A stretch of 37,803 nucleotides of DNA from Acidobacteriota bacterium (GCA_018268715.1 JAFDVZ010000028.1:1-37803), one strand, 5' to 3'. Counted from the stretch's first letter, positions 16,716 to 25,781 are shown. A program made the numbers and translations. Notes: generated from the letters alone by a model not told the origin.

Positions 16716-18546
16716 GCTTCCTCCCATAAAGACGTCCATCACTGTATCCACTCAGGTTCAAGCGCCCTCGCCCGCCGGCATCACCGTCGTTTCCAACGGC
16801 GATCTGGAGCAACTGCCCGGCATCAACGTGGACGACCGCCTGCGCCAGATTCCCGGTTTCAGCCTATTCCGCCGAACTTCGAGCCTGGTCGCCAACCCCA
16901 CCACGCAGGGCGTCTCGCTACGCGGCATCGGAAGCTCCGGCGCCAGCCGGACGCTCCTGCTATGGGACGGAATCCCGATTAACGATCCCTTCGGCGGCTG
17001 GGTTTACTGGACCCGTATCCCGCCCGATCAGATCGACGACGTCGAGGTGTCGCGCGGCGCCTCCACCAGCCTGTTCGGCGACCGAGCCATGAGCGGCTCC
17101 ATCGCCATCTTCTCGAAGCCGCCCGCACCGCACGACCTTCACGCATCGTTTGAATCAGGCAGCGCCGCCGTGCGTGAACTCTCCGTCGGCGGTTCCAACC
17201 TCTGGCGCCACTTCGCGACATCGGGCGAAGTCCGCGCATTGTCCTCCGACGGCTACTACGTGGTCCCCTCCGCCATTCGCGGGGCGGCTGACACGAAGGC
17301 GGGCGTTGACTTCGTCGCCGGAAACCTGCGCCTCGACGCGTTCGGACTCAACCAGCGCCTCGTCCTGAAACTCGACGTCATCGCCGAGGATCGCGCCAAC
17401 GGGACCGTCCTCACCCATAACTCCACCAGCCTCGGAACACTCTCGGCCAACTACTCCTGGCGTCACGCCGAAAACGGGATCTCGGTGTTGGCCTACCATA
17501 CGCGCGAAGAATTCCGCGCCAGCTTCTCATCGGTGACCAACAACCGCAACACGGAGCGCCTCACCTACAATCAGGCCGCGCCGTCGGAAGCCGTGGGATC
17601 GGCCGCCTATTGGACGCGCAACGGCTCGCACTACAACCTGATCGTCGGCGCAGACTTCGAGCGCGTAGAGGGCTACAGCACGGATCGCCTCGTTCCCACC
17701 GGCGTCCGCTCGGGCGGCGGCAGCCGCGTTGAGCAGGGCGCGTTCGGCCAACTCGACGCGGGCAGCGCATCGGCGCGCGTGTATCTTGGCGGCCGCTACC
17801 AGGTAATCGGCGACGAACGTTTCTTCAGTCCGAGCGGAGGCTTCGCCGTGGGACGCGGCCGTTTCCGCTTTCGCGGATCCGGCTATCGTTCCTTCCGCGC
17901 GCCGACTCTCAACGAGTTATACCGGGAATTCCGTGTCGGCAACACCGACACCCTGGCTAACCCGGCTCTTAAGTCCGAGTCAATGACCGGCGGAGAGATG
18001 GGCGTCGACTACGGAACCGAGTCGCTCCGCCTATCAGCCACTCTGTTTCGCAACTCGCTCGACCGTCTCATCACCAACGTGACGCTCTCCAGCACCCCCA
18101 CCGCCATCACGCGACAGCGCCAGAATGCCGCGGCGGTGCTGGCGCGGGGCCTTGAAGTCAGCCTGCGCCGCGGATGGCGGGATTGGCGGGGCGAGTTAGC
18201 CTACCTGTTCGCCGACTCACGCTACGAAACCGGCCCGCGCGTCGCCCAGATCCCGAAGCACCAGGGCTCGGCGCAACTCTCTTGGCGCCGCAAAGGGACC
18301 TCTGCGTCGGCCGCCATTCGAACCTACTCCTATCAATTCGACGACGACCTGAATCAATTCATCCTGCCCGGGTTCGCCTCCGTTCAGTTACTCGCCCGCC
18401 AGCAGCTTCCGCGCGGTCTTTCCGCTCACCTGGCGGTTGAGAACCTGCTGAATCGCACCTACTACACCGGATTCTCTCCAACGCCCACTATCGGTGCGCC
18501 CCGTCTCTGGCGCGTCGGCGTTCGCTGGGAAGGCCGGCTCTGGTAG
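16573..18546 (+). CDS. TonB-dependent outer-membrane receptor (cobalamin/siderophore type)
   Basis: A 657-residue protein. A signal-peptide-like segment ends around residue 42, and a TonB-box-like ITVSTQ precedes the plug domain (LEQLPGINVDDRLRQIPGFSL, GVSLRGIGSSGASRTLLLWDG, VEVSRGASTSLFGDRAMSG), all typical. The beta-barrel runs to the C-terminus, with the receptor signature near its end (FASVQLLARQQLPRG...AVENLLNRTYYTGFSPTPTIGAPRLWRVGVRW). It imports a scarce ligand across the outer membrane with TonB energy; the ligand is not evident. The ATG at 16573 overlaps the DUF58 gene by 143 bases. A GTG at 16651, preceded by GGCGG, is a possible alternative start and still overlaps by 65 bases. The convergent VWFA gene ends 6 bases further on. 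Confidence 0.9.
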   Translation: MINMRFTLLSAALPSAFKARVGSLAAVLFLLIRPVSVLYPQSNPSSPELPPIKTSITVSTQVQAPSPAGITVVSNGDLEQLPGINVDDRLRQIPGFSLFRRTSSLVANPTTQGVSLRGIGSSGASRTLLLWDGIPINDPFGGWVYWTRIPPDQIDDVEVSRGASTSLFGDRAMSGSIAIFSKPPAPHDLHASFESGSAAVRELSVGGSNLWRHFATSGEVRALSSDGYYVVPSAIRGAADTKAGVDFVAGNLRLDAFGLNQRLVLKLDVIAEDRANGTVLTHNSTSLGTLSANYSWRHAENGISVLAYHTREEFRASFSSVTNNRNTERLTYNQAAPSEAVGSAAYWTRNGSHYNLIVGADFERVEGYSTDRLVPTGVRSGGGSRVEQGAFGQLDAGSASARVYLGGRYQVIGDERFFSPSGGFAVGRGRFRFRGSGYRSFRAPTLNELYREFRVGNTDTLANPALKSESMTGGEMGVDYGTESLRLSATLFRNSLDRLITNVTLSSTPTAITRQRQNAAAVLARGLEVSLRRGWRDWRGELAYLFADSRYETGPRVAQIPKHQGSAQLSWRRKGTSASAAIRTYSYQFDDDLNQFILPGFASVQLLARQQLPRGLSAHLAVENLLNRTYYTGFSPTPTIGAPRLWRVGVRWEGRLW

Positions 18547-18551
18547 CGCCT

Positions 18552-20654
18552 TCACTCGATAATCCGAATCGGCGCCTGCCAGAAGGCCGCCTTGCTCGTC
18601 GTCGGGTCCAGCAAGGTCACCTGGCAGGTATATTCACCGGCGCTCAGATTGCTTAACGGAATCGAAAACTTCACGGGCAACGTCTTCAGCCGATTATCCC
18701 AACCGCCCGTGAGGGCCGAAGGCGACGTCTCAAAGGCCTTTGTCCGTCCACGATAGAACGTGGCGAAGGCGATCACCGGCTGCGACTCGCTCGCCTCGGG
18801 CCGGTAGGCCTGTAAGTAGACGAACAACTCACGGTCCCGTCGGAACACCCGTGTCACACTGGGAATCAACTTCTGACCATTCTCCACCAGCGGATTTGCG
18901 CTCTCCGCCCGGTCTTTCTGTTTGAGCGCGTTATACAGCGCGTCCTTCAAATCCACCCGTTGTGAACTCAGCACCACGGAACTCACCGGAATTCGCTTCG
19001 TTTCCTTGTTCAGATTCGGAATCACGAAGCGCGACAGATAAGTCCCAATGCGTCCGGTCTCGTTGTCCCTGGCCAGGAACTTGATCGTATACTTGCCCGG
19101 CAACAACGTGAATCCGGTGTCATACTGAATCGGCCGCTTTGCGAGCTCGGCGGCGGTGGCGTCGGTCAGCTTTACATCCACCTTGTCTCGCACGTTCTGG
19201 ATGGTCGTCCCAAACTCGTCCTTCACCTCTCCGATGAAATCGATCCGCGTATGCTCGGCCCCGCCTCGTCTCGCCAGCGCCAACTCGCGCCCCGGAATCT
19301 TCACCGCCAGCGGAGCGAAGTACTCGGCCCGATTGAGTTGGAAATAATCGATCTCCATGGCGATCGTCAACTCAGTCACCGGATCCTCCAACATCAGGGC
19401 GTCTTCCAACTGCCGCTCCTTGTCCGCCACGGTGAATTTGGCGAACTGCTTGCCGGCGTAGTAACCCTGCCGATATTCCAGGCTCGCCGACAGTCCATTG
19501 TTCAGCGTGATCTTGATCTTCCGGAACTTGCCATCCAGCGCTGAGTTGCTGGCGTAATATCCCAGCAGGTAATAACTCGCAATCGACTCCCGCGCCTGAC
19601 GAATCCCCGACGCCAGATCATTGCTGTCAAGCAGCGATTTCCCCCCGGTATCGGCGGCGATGCTCCACAACGTATCCTGCGATCGTTGAAAGTTGGACTG
19701 CGCCGCTATGGCGGTGGCGCCCGTATACATCTCCACACCGCCCTGCGACCCTCGGCTGGCGTCGCCCAACGGAGCCTGCGCCACCAGTCCGCGCGCATCC
19801 ACCGGCCAAAACGCAACGCCCGCCCTCACGGCCGAGTTCACCGTGGCCCGCAACTGCGCCTGATTATCGGCGCCATTCAACCGCAGTCCACTGGCGAAAT
19901 AGACCAGCACCTTCTTCTCGCTCAACTGTCCCAGCATGCGCGCGGCGGTCTGCAGCGCCGATAGCTGCCGATCCGTATTGAAGACGTTAAACTCACCCTC
20001 GTTCTGCCCGAACGCGGCCCCGGTATCGGAACTGCTAGCGTCCGCGGGGTTCTCATCGTAGCCTTCGCCCTCGCCCACCACCATGGTTCGCAGGACCTTC
20101 AGCAGTCGCATGCGATCGTCCGTGAAGTCCTGCAGCACTTGTACCGCGCCGCCCGTGAATTGCAGCAGAGCCAGAAGATCGTTGGCGGCCATCTGCGACC
20201 GGACGAACTTCTCCGCCGCCGACAACGCGCGAACCTGATCGGCGTCCTGCATCGCTGTCATATCGAAATAGAGCGCCACCAATCGACGATCCCGATAGCG
20301 AGCCTTGCCCGGGGACTCAGGTGCAATCCGGCCCTTCGGCAACTTCTCGAATAACTCCGCCCTGACGCTATCCGGTATCGCCGCCGCGGGCGCCTGGCGC
20401 GCAGGGTCCAGCCTCTGGATTTCAAAGAATCGGATCTCCTGAGGCGCGCTGTCTTCGGTCACCGTGAAGTCCTTGGCCGTCAGTCCTTCCACAAACTTAC
20501 CGTTCCTGTCAGTGACGCTAACCGTCTCCACCACGAGTTGCGACGTCACCTGGAAGTCGGCCGTCGGCCTGGGACCGGAAGGCGCGTTCTGCCCCACTTG
20601 TTGGCCATTGGCGGCCAGCGCCGCGGCGAGTAGGATCGCGAGCCCGCGTCGCAT
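18552..20654 (-). CDS. VWFA-related Acidobacterial protein (TIGR03436 type), secreted
   Basis: A 700-residue protein with a signal peptide ending at about residue 18. The N-terminal domain has the family pattern VVETVSVTDRNGKFVEGLTAKDFTVTEDSAPQEI. The von Willebrand A fold begins at about 127 (RLVALYFDMTAMQDADQVRAL); the metal-site motif DxSxS is altered to DMTAM. Further conserved parts are LVYFASGL (about 253), GVAFWPVDARGL (about 284) and SYYLLGYYAS. The C-terminal third is Ig-like/beta-rich. VWA domains mediate protein adhesion; function in Acidobacteria is not established. It is the last gene of a minus-strand operon: its ATG is separated from the TAG of the receptor gene by a single base, so translation is probably coupled. 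Confidence 0.9.
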   Translation of the reverse strand: MRRGLAILLAAALAANGQQVGQNAPSGPRPTADFQVTSQLVVETVSVTDRNGKFVEGLTAKDFTVTEDSAPQEIRFFEIQRLDPARQAPAAAIPDSVRAELFEKLPKGRIAPESPGKARYRDRRLVALYFDMTAMQDADQVRALSAAEKFVRSQMAANDLLALLQFTGGAVQVLQDFTDDRMRLLKVLRTMVVGEGEGYDENPADASSSDTGAAFGQNEGEFNVFNTDRQLSALQTAARMLGQLSEKKVLVYFASGLRLNGADNQAQLRATVNSAVRAGVAFWPVDARGLVAQAPLGDASRGSQGGVEMYTGATAIAAQSNFQRSQDTLWSIAADTGGKSLLDSNDLASGIRQARESIASYYLLGYYASNSALDGKFRKIKITLNNGLSASLEYRQGYYAGKQFAKFTVADKERQLEDALMLEDPVTELTIAMEIDYFQLNRAEYFAPLAVKIPGRELALARRGGAEHTRIDFIGEVKDEFGTTIQNVRDKVDVKLTDATAAELAKRPIQYDTGFTLLPGKYTIKFLARDNETGRIGTYLSRFVIPNLNKETKRIPVSSVVLSSQRVDLKDALYNALKQKDRAESANPLVENGQKLIPSVTRVFRRDRELFVYLQAYRPEASESQPVIAFATFYRGRTKAFETSPSALTGGWDNRLKTLPVKFSIPLSNLSAGEYTCQVTLLDPTTSKAAFWQAPIRIIE

Positions 20655-20655
20655 G

Positions 20656-23559
20656 CTAATACCTCACCCGTATGGTTGTTTGCACGGTTCTCATCGAGTT
20701 AGCGCCGGTTGGGACGCCGAACTGCGCGCTGCCGGAGACGATGCCCCAACTCGACCAAGTCACCTGATTCAGGGCGTTCGCGGCGTCCACCCGCACGTCC
20801 AGATTCAATCGGTCGCCGCGGCGGAACGTCCGCCCGATCGACGCCGTCGTGACAAACTGCCCAGGCCCGGTGATCGAGTTGCGTCCGGCGTTGCCCCAGC
20901 GTCCAGCCGCAGGCGCCGTGTAGGCCAGCGGATTTAGAAACAGCCCGGCCGGAGCATCGCGGACCACCGCGCCCGTATAGTCAGGCCGCAGGCTCCCGGT
21001 GATCCCGGTCCCCGTCACCGGCGCCGCAAACACCGGAGTCAGCGGCAATCCGGAGCCCGCCGTAACCAGCCCGGCGACAGTCCATTCCCGGAATAACTCG
21101 CCGATCCGCCCCGCCGGCAGTCTCCCCCGCGAGCCCATTCCGGTCGTGTATTGAAGCTGCGCCGTCAGCGCATGCCGTTGATCGAAGTTCGACAGCCCGC
21201 GTTCCGCCCGAAGGTCCAGCCAGTTCTGCGCGATGAGTGACGCTCCCTGCCCACGTCCCCCCAGCGTCGAGTTATCGATCGACTTGGCGAACGTATATTG
21301 TAATTTGCCGGTAATTCCTGCACGCAGCCGTCGCCGGATCTCCACCTGTCCGGAATGCCGAGCTGAGTTGCCGTTCGAAGCGACATAGGTGAATCCCCGT
21401 GGGCACGCCGGACAGGGGTCGGCGCCCCCGGTCGGATAAGTATTCGGTAAGAAGGCCTGGACGCCACGCGTGCCCTTGCCGCCGGCATAAGTGGCGCTAA
21501 GCACCAGCGCACCCGGCAGATCCCGCTGCGCCGACAGTTGCCAGTTCTGCGAGTAGCCCACTCGGAAGTCGGGATCGATGCCGAACGTGCCGGTGGCGGC
21601 GGATGGAGTTTCAAAGCCGGTCGCGAGTGTGAGGGGCGCGGCGGCCGTGGACTGTACGCTGAGCGCCCGCGAAAGGGGCGGTTGCTGCGCCATCTGAGCG
21701 GCGAACATCAGGTAAGCCGACGTGTTGTAGTACACTCCATAACCACCGCGGATCACCAGCGAAGAAGCGAGCATAGGCCGCCAGGAAATCCCGATTCGAG
21801 GCTGGAATCCGGACCTGTCTGGCTCCATCAGGCCAGCCGGGTAACTCCGCCCCGTGACAATGCCCAGGGGATGCGTCGCCAGCACCGGCGCCACGGCAGA
21901 AAACCCGCCTCCCACGTCGAGGTTCGCCAGCCGACCGTATAACTCCCGGATTGGGGACCCATATTCCCATCGCGCTCCGACGTTCACCGTGAAGCCGGGA
22001 GTGACTCGCCAGTCATCGGTGAAATACGCGTCACTGAACCAGGATCGAAAGTACTTATCGGCATTGCCATAGGCAAGCGTGGCGGCATCCGGCGCCCCCG
22101 TCAGGAACTTCGCGAAATCGGTGGGCCCGGTGAACGCGAACGTTCCGCGAGGCTCCTGTTGGCCGAGTTGATTGAATTGTTGTCGCCGCAGGTCGAAACC
22201 ATAGGAAAGGTTGTGCCGCCCAAGCCCCCAGAAACTACTTGCCGTAAGCGCGGTCGTCTGGCTCCGGGAGACGGAATAGGCTCCGTCGGAAAGCGACGAG
22301 ATGCCTGAAGAGAAGGTCAGTGTGGGAGGCCCCCAGTTAGCCGGGTCCTGATTGTTCCCGGCGATTCCGGCGTCTCCGGAGATATTCGATCGCCGCGAGA
22401 AATAGGGCAGCTGCGTTGTCCCCAACCTGTTGAATTGCGCCCCAAGGATGAACGACATCCGTGGCGTAAGCGCATGGCGCCAATTGGCCGCGGCATTGAC
22501 GCCCGTGACATCGGTCGTATCCAGGAACGCGAACAAGTTCGTCGCGTCGCTCCGGGTGCTCGTATAATCGACGCTGCCAAATAGCTGTTCTCGTCGCCCA
22601 AAGGATTTGTTGACCCGGGCCTGCAGGCTATCCTGGTGAGTTGCGCCGGTCAGCGCAGCCTGGTAGTTATACCTGGAGCTCCCGGCGAAGTTCGGCGCGG
22701 GATACAGCTTCAGCAGCGCGATTGCCTGGGGAGTAATGCGGCTCAGGGGGATGACGCCGAGTGTGCCTAAGTCGCCCTGTCGCTGCGCAGCGGTGGGAAC
22801 CAGCCCAGGCTGAGTTGTGACGGTGCTATTTCGTGTCCATTGATAGTTGATCGTCACGTTAGGACCATTGCGGATCAGATGCGGGATGCGGATCGGTCCG
22901 CCGAAGGCCAGCAAGCCGGTCAACCTCGTATAACTCGGCTTGGGCGTATCCTGGCCAGTCAGCGAGTAGGAGCGGGCGTCGAGCGCGGAAAGATCCGTGG
23001 TGATCCCCAGGCTTGCGTTATACAGGGATCCTGGCCCTTTGCGAAAATTCCCGAAGGCGGGCGCCAGTGCGAAGGGCGTGCTGGCGCCATTATTGGCGCT
23101 TCCGTTGATCAGCAAGCCGTCGGCCGCCCTCTCATTCAGATCGGCGGCGTCCTCGTCCGATTTCGGCGGCGGCTTGGGCTGGGGCGTCGCGGCGGCCTCC
23201 GGCGTGGGCGGCGGAGCAGCGTCCTGCGTTTGGGTGACGCGGTGAGTCGCCAGGTCCGCGAGCGACAGCAGTTTCATGTCCCATGCCATTGCGGACAACC
23301 CGGCGGCGTCGCGCTCTTGCGTCTGGAAGCACTGCATCTCAACCCGCACCCGCCAGTCCCCCGGAGGAAGGTCGGCGAACAGATAGCCGCCGTCCAGGTC
23401 GGTGACAGTGGATTGTTTCTGGCCGGCGGCCCCAATCGCGGTGACCGTCGCGCCCGGAAGCGGCAGGCCTCCGAAGGTCACCAGTCCCTTATATTCGGCG
23501 GCCTGAGTGACGCCAACCAGCGCCAGGACCACGAGTGCGGCGTTGAGAAGGAAAGCCAT
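20656..23559 (-). CDS. Oar-like TonB-dependent receptor with carboxypeptidase-regulatory domain
   Basis: A 967-residue protein: signal peptide to about residue 20, then a carboxypeptidase-D regulatory-like beta-sandwich (about 22-90; GLVTFGGLPLPGATVTAIG...DLDGGYLFADLPPGDWRVRVEM). A Pro/Ala-rich linker with PPPTPEAAATPQPKPPPK follows, then a plug-like region and a large barrel ending in RVRY (a terminal aromatic, as expected for Bam-inserted proteins). This is the Oar/'TonB-dependent receptor-like' class abundant in Acidobacteria and implicated in uptake of large organic ligands. It lies 9 bases after the M56 protease gene and 1 base before the VWFA gene, so it should be made under control of the BlaI/M56 pair. 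The ligand is unknown. Confidence 0.9.
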   Translation of the reverse strand: MAFLLNAALVVLALVGVTQAAEYKGLVTFGGLPLPGATVTAIGAAGQKQSTVTDLDGGYLFADLPPGDWRVRVEMQCFQTQERDAAGLSAMAWDMKLLSLADLATHRVTQTQDAAPPPTPEAAATPQPKPPPKSDEDAADLNERAADGLLINGSANNGASTPFALAPAFGNFRKGPGSLYNASLGITTDLSALDARSYSLTGQDTPKPSYTRLTGLLAFGGPIRIPHLIRNGPNVTINYQWTRNSTVTTQPGLVPTAAQRQGDLGTLGVIPLSRITPQAIALLKLYPAPNFAGSSRYNYQAALTGATHQDSLQARVNKSFGRREQLFGSVDYTSTRSDATNLFAFLDTTDVTGVNAAANWRHALTPRMSFILGAQFNRLGTTQLPYFSRRSNISGDAGIAGNNQDPANWGPPTLTFSSGISSLSDGAYSVSRSQTTALTASSFWGLGRHNLSYGFDLRRQQFNQLGQQEPRGTFAFTGPTDFAKFLTGAPDAATLAYGNADKYFRSWFSDAYFTDDWRVTPGFTVNVGARWEYGSPIRELYGRLANLDVGGGFSAVAPVLATHPLGIVTGRSYPAGLMEPDRSGFQPRIGISWRPMLASSLVIRGGYGVYYNTSAYLMFAAQMAQQPPLSRALSVQSTAAAPLTLATGFETPSAATGTFGIDPDFRVGYSQNWQLSAQRDLPGALVLSATYAGGKGTRGVQAFLPNTYPTGGADPCPACPRGFTYVASNGNSARHSGQVEIRRRLRAGITGKLQYTFAKSIDNSTLGGRGQGASLIAQNWLDLRAERGLSNFDQRHALTAQLQYTTGMGSRGRLPAGRIGELFREWTVAGLVTAGSGLPLTPVFAAPVTGTGITGSLRPDYTGAVVRDAPAGLFLNPLAYTAPAAGRWGNAGRNSITGPGQFVTTASIGRTFRRGDRLNLDVRVDAANALNQVTWSSWGIVSGSAQFGVPTGANSMRTVQTTIRVRY

Positions 23560-23568
23560 GCGGTTGAG

Positions 23569-25323
23569 TTAGTTGTCAGTCGGCTTCTCAACCTTCTCGA
23601 CGATGAGAAGGTCCACGGGCCCCTTGGCGTTTTCCAGTTTCAAGCCCAGTTGCTCCTGCAGCGCGGTGAAGATGGAGGGGCCCGAGTTATCGGCGGGCGG
23701 CGCCGGCGGCGCGTCGGGGTGCGCCTGGCGCACCATGGCGTTCTGGCTGTCGTCCGGCGTCCATTCCAGCTTGAAGTCATAGCGTTTGGTAAGTCCAGTC
23801 TTGTCGATGACCGCCCGTCCCAGCACATTGGCCAGGAAGTTCGCGATCGTCGGCGGCGCGGCGCCGTGGGCTTCGACGAAGCCGCGGCCCATGCGGACTT
23901 GATCCCCCCGTCCACCCTCGCTCTCCGTTAACTTAGGTCCGTTCTTGGCGACAACTAACTCGTACACGGACGATTCCTTCGTCTCTCGGCGTAACGCCAG
24001 TTTGAAGCGGTCCGCCAACAACGCCTGTAACATGGGCTTCAGGTCGTCTCGGCTAATGGGCCCCTCGCCGGTCTTGGCGTTGATCTCGTAACGGTCTGTG
24101 GTCGCCCAACCTGGCGCGCCCTGGATCTGGAAGTCGCGCACGCCATAGGCCTGCTGCATCAGCAGTCGAAGCGTAAGACCCTTCGCGATGAAGCGGCCGG
24201 GAGGCAATTGGATCTCCACGCGCATCATCCCGCCCATGGCCGGCTCCATCTGCTTCACGGAAGCGACTTCGAATTCCTTCGGCGCGTTTCCGCTCGACTG
24301 GGCACGGCCTAGGGGAGCGTTCACCAGTCCGATGCCGATCGGTCCAAGCACCGCGGCGGTCGCGGCCGCGGCTAACAGCCACCGGCGCCCGGCGGTGAGT
24401 TGAGTCACCCGTTGTTGAGTCATGATATGTTGAATCCTTTTCTTGAGATCCGCCCCTGTAACTCCAGCGACGCAAGGAACGCTCGATTCGAGATAGTGCT
24501 GGCAGACCTCGAGGATCCCCTGCGCATACGCCTTGGGTTGATTGAACTGTCCGAGTACGGCTTCATCGCAGGCGCGTTCTCGCTCGTCCAATTGCCGGGA
24601 GCCGAGCCACCACACCACGGGATGAAACCAGAACAGCGCCTCGACGAACATGTGAAGCGCGGCGATGAGATTGTCCTTCCGCTCAATATGCGCCAGTTCG
24701 TGGCGGATGACGGCTTCCAGTTGCGCCTCGCCCAAGCGATCTACAATTCCGGCGGGCAGCACCAGCACGGGTCGGAACACGCCGAAGACGCCCGGTTCCA
24801 GCATGGACGCCGACGACATCAGCCGCACCGGCGCTTGCCGTAGCGCGCGCACCAACTCGAAGGCGCGTCCTTCGGTGAGGGGCGACATGGCCCGCACCGT
24901 TCTTCGCAGCCGCATCCAGCGGAAGGCCCAGACCGCCAGCGTAACGGCCACTCCGGCGGCCCAGATCCACAGCGCGACGGCGCCGGCGCCGATGGGCGTT
25001 CGCGCCGGATCGGCGACGGCCATGATGACCCGCGGCTGATCGAAGGGGCGGCTGACCTCCTCGATCGCGTACGACCATCGCAGCGTGGCCGGTGTGGCGA
25101 CGCTCCACCCCACGTGCGCGCCGATCCACTCGAGCGCCGCGAACGGGACCAGGAACTTCAGCGACGCCGTCGTCCACAGCCAAAAACGGATGCGGGCGGA
25201 ATTGTTCCGGCAGGCGAACACCAGCAGGATCATCGCGGCGGCGAACACCGTCGACTGCCACAGGTGGTTCAGGGCATCGTGCGTCAGGCCGATGGAGAAG
25301 GAGTTCGATACGTTCTGAATCAC
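23569..25323 (-). CDS. BlaR1-like M56 membrane metalloprotease fused to a TIGR03435 domain
   Basis: A 584-residue protein from a GTG start. Transmembrane segments lie at about 20-38, 46-66 and 113-134, followed by a gluzincin site His208-Glu-Leu-Ala-His212 (HELAH) and the downstream DERERACDEAV (about 246-256), as in BlaR1/MecR1. A further membrane segment at about 314-334 leads to the periplasm. There, instead of a penicillin-binding sensor, residues about 350-580 match the TIGR03435 soil-bacterial domain (FEVASVKQ, LRLLMQQAYGV, LQALLADRFKLALRRETKE, LGRAVIDKTGLTKRYDFKLEW, LQEQLGLKLE...LIVEKVEKPTDN). By analogy the protein senses an external signal and cleaves the BlaI-type repressor encoded just before it; start and upstream stop overlap (GTGA). 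Confidence 0.93.
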   Translation of the reverse strand: MIQNVSNSFSIGLTHDALNHLWQSTVFAAAMILLVFACRNNSARIRFWLWTTASLKFLVPFAALEWIGAHVGWSVATPATLRWSYAIEEVSRPFDQPRVIMAVADPARTPIGAGAVALWIWAAGVAVTLAVWAFRWMRLRRTVRAMSPLTEGRAFELVRALRQAPVRLMSSASMLEPGVFGVFRPVLVLPAGIVDRLGEAQLEAVIRHELAHIERKDNLIAALHMFVEALFWFHPVVWWLGSRQLDERERACDEAVLGQFNQPKAYAQGILEVCQHYLESSVPCVAGVTGADLKKRIQHIMTQQRVTQLTAGRRWLLAAAATAAVLGPIGIGLVNAPLGRAQSSGNAPKEFEVASVKQMEPAMGGMMRVEIQLPPGRFIAKGLTLRLLMQQAYGVRDFQIQGAPGWATTDRYEINAKTGEGPISRDDLKPMLQALLADRFKLALRRETKESSVYELVVAKNGPKLTESEGGRGDQVRMGRGFVEAHGAAPPTIANFLANVLGRAVIDKTGLTKRYDFKLEWTPDDSQNAMVRQAHPDAPPAPPADNSGPSIFTALQEQLGLKLENAKGPVDLLIVEKVEKPTDN

Positions 25324-25706
25324 GGCCGCTCCTCCTTGCGGGCCAACTCCTCAAGCGCCCGCTCGGCTTCCTTGACATCTTGCAGGGTGAGTTTTCCCGA
25401 CTCCACCAGGTGCGCCATCAGGGGCTGCGCCCGTCCGCCGAACAGGCTCAGCAGATCATCGATCAGCCGGCGTTGCGCCGCTCCGCGCGAGATCAGTGGT
25501 TCGAAGATATGCGCGTTGCCGATCTTCCGGCCCCGTTTCAGGGCGCGCTTCTCCTCCAGTCGGTAGATCGTGGTCTGGATGGTGGTGTAGGCCGGGCGGT
25601 TCCGCTCGGGAAACGCCTCCTGGATTTCGCGGATGGAAGATGCGCCCAGCGTCCAGAACGCGTCCATCACGCGCATCTCCAGGCGGCTCAATTTGGGTTG
25701 CGGCAT
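25320..25706 (-). CDS. BlaI/MecI/CopY-family repressor
   Basis: A 128-residue protein with the family winged helix at about 5-75 (LSRLEMRVMDAFWTLG...SIREIQEAF, AYTTIQTTIYRLEEKRALKR). A C-terminal helical dimerisation part follows (LLSLFGGRAQPLMAHLVESGKLTLQDVKEAERALEEL). Such repressors bind TACAnnTGTA dyads as dimers and are inactivated by cleavage by the partner M56 protease. The partner is encoded immediately downstream with a 4-base overlap, and a matching operator lies 29-38 bases upstream of the start. No clear Shine-Dalgarno precedes the ATG. Expected role: autoregulated switch for the whole four-gene operon. Confidence 0.95.
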   Translation of the reverse strand: MPQPKLSRLEMRVMDAFWTLGASSIREIQEAFPERNRPAYTTIQTTIYRLEEKRALKRGRKIGNAHIFEPLISRGAAQRRLIDDLLSLFGGRAQPLMAHLVESGKLTLQDVKEAERALEELARKEERP

Positions 25707-25718
25707 AGTTCTACTATC

Positions 25719-25755
25719 GGTCCGTCACTGCTACTACAAGTGTAATAGACGGACC
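25719..25755. promoter_or_regulatory. BlaI/CopY-type operator with flanking inverted repeat
   Basis: The core TACA-AG-TGTA at 25735-25744 is a perfect TACAnnTGTA box. Symmetry extends to CTAnTACAnnTGTAnTAG over 25731-25748. It sits inside a second dyad: GGTCCGTC at 25719-25726 and GACGGACC at 25748-25755 (one more C/G pair outside each). All of this is within 50 bases upstream of the repressor ATG at 25706, so repressor binding would block transcription of its own operon. Confidence 0.75.
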
Positions 25756-25781
25756 GGCGCGAATTCCGTGCCGCGGAAAAA

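Noticed and set aside
22840-23931. A 363-codon plus-strand frame opposite the Oar-like receptor and M56 protease genes
   Set aside because: It is antisense to two well-supported genes, its translation shows low-complexity Arg/Gly/Val composition, and it has no motif.
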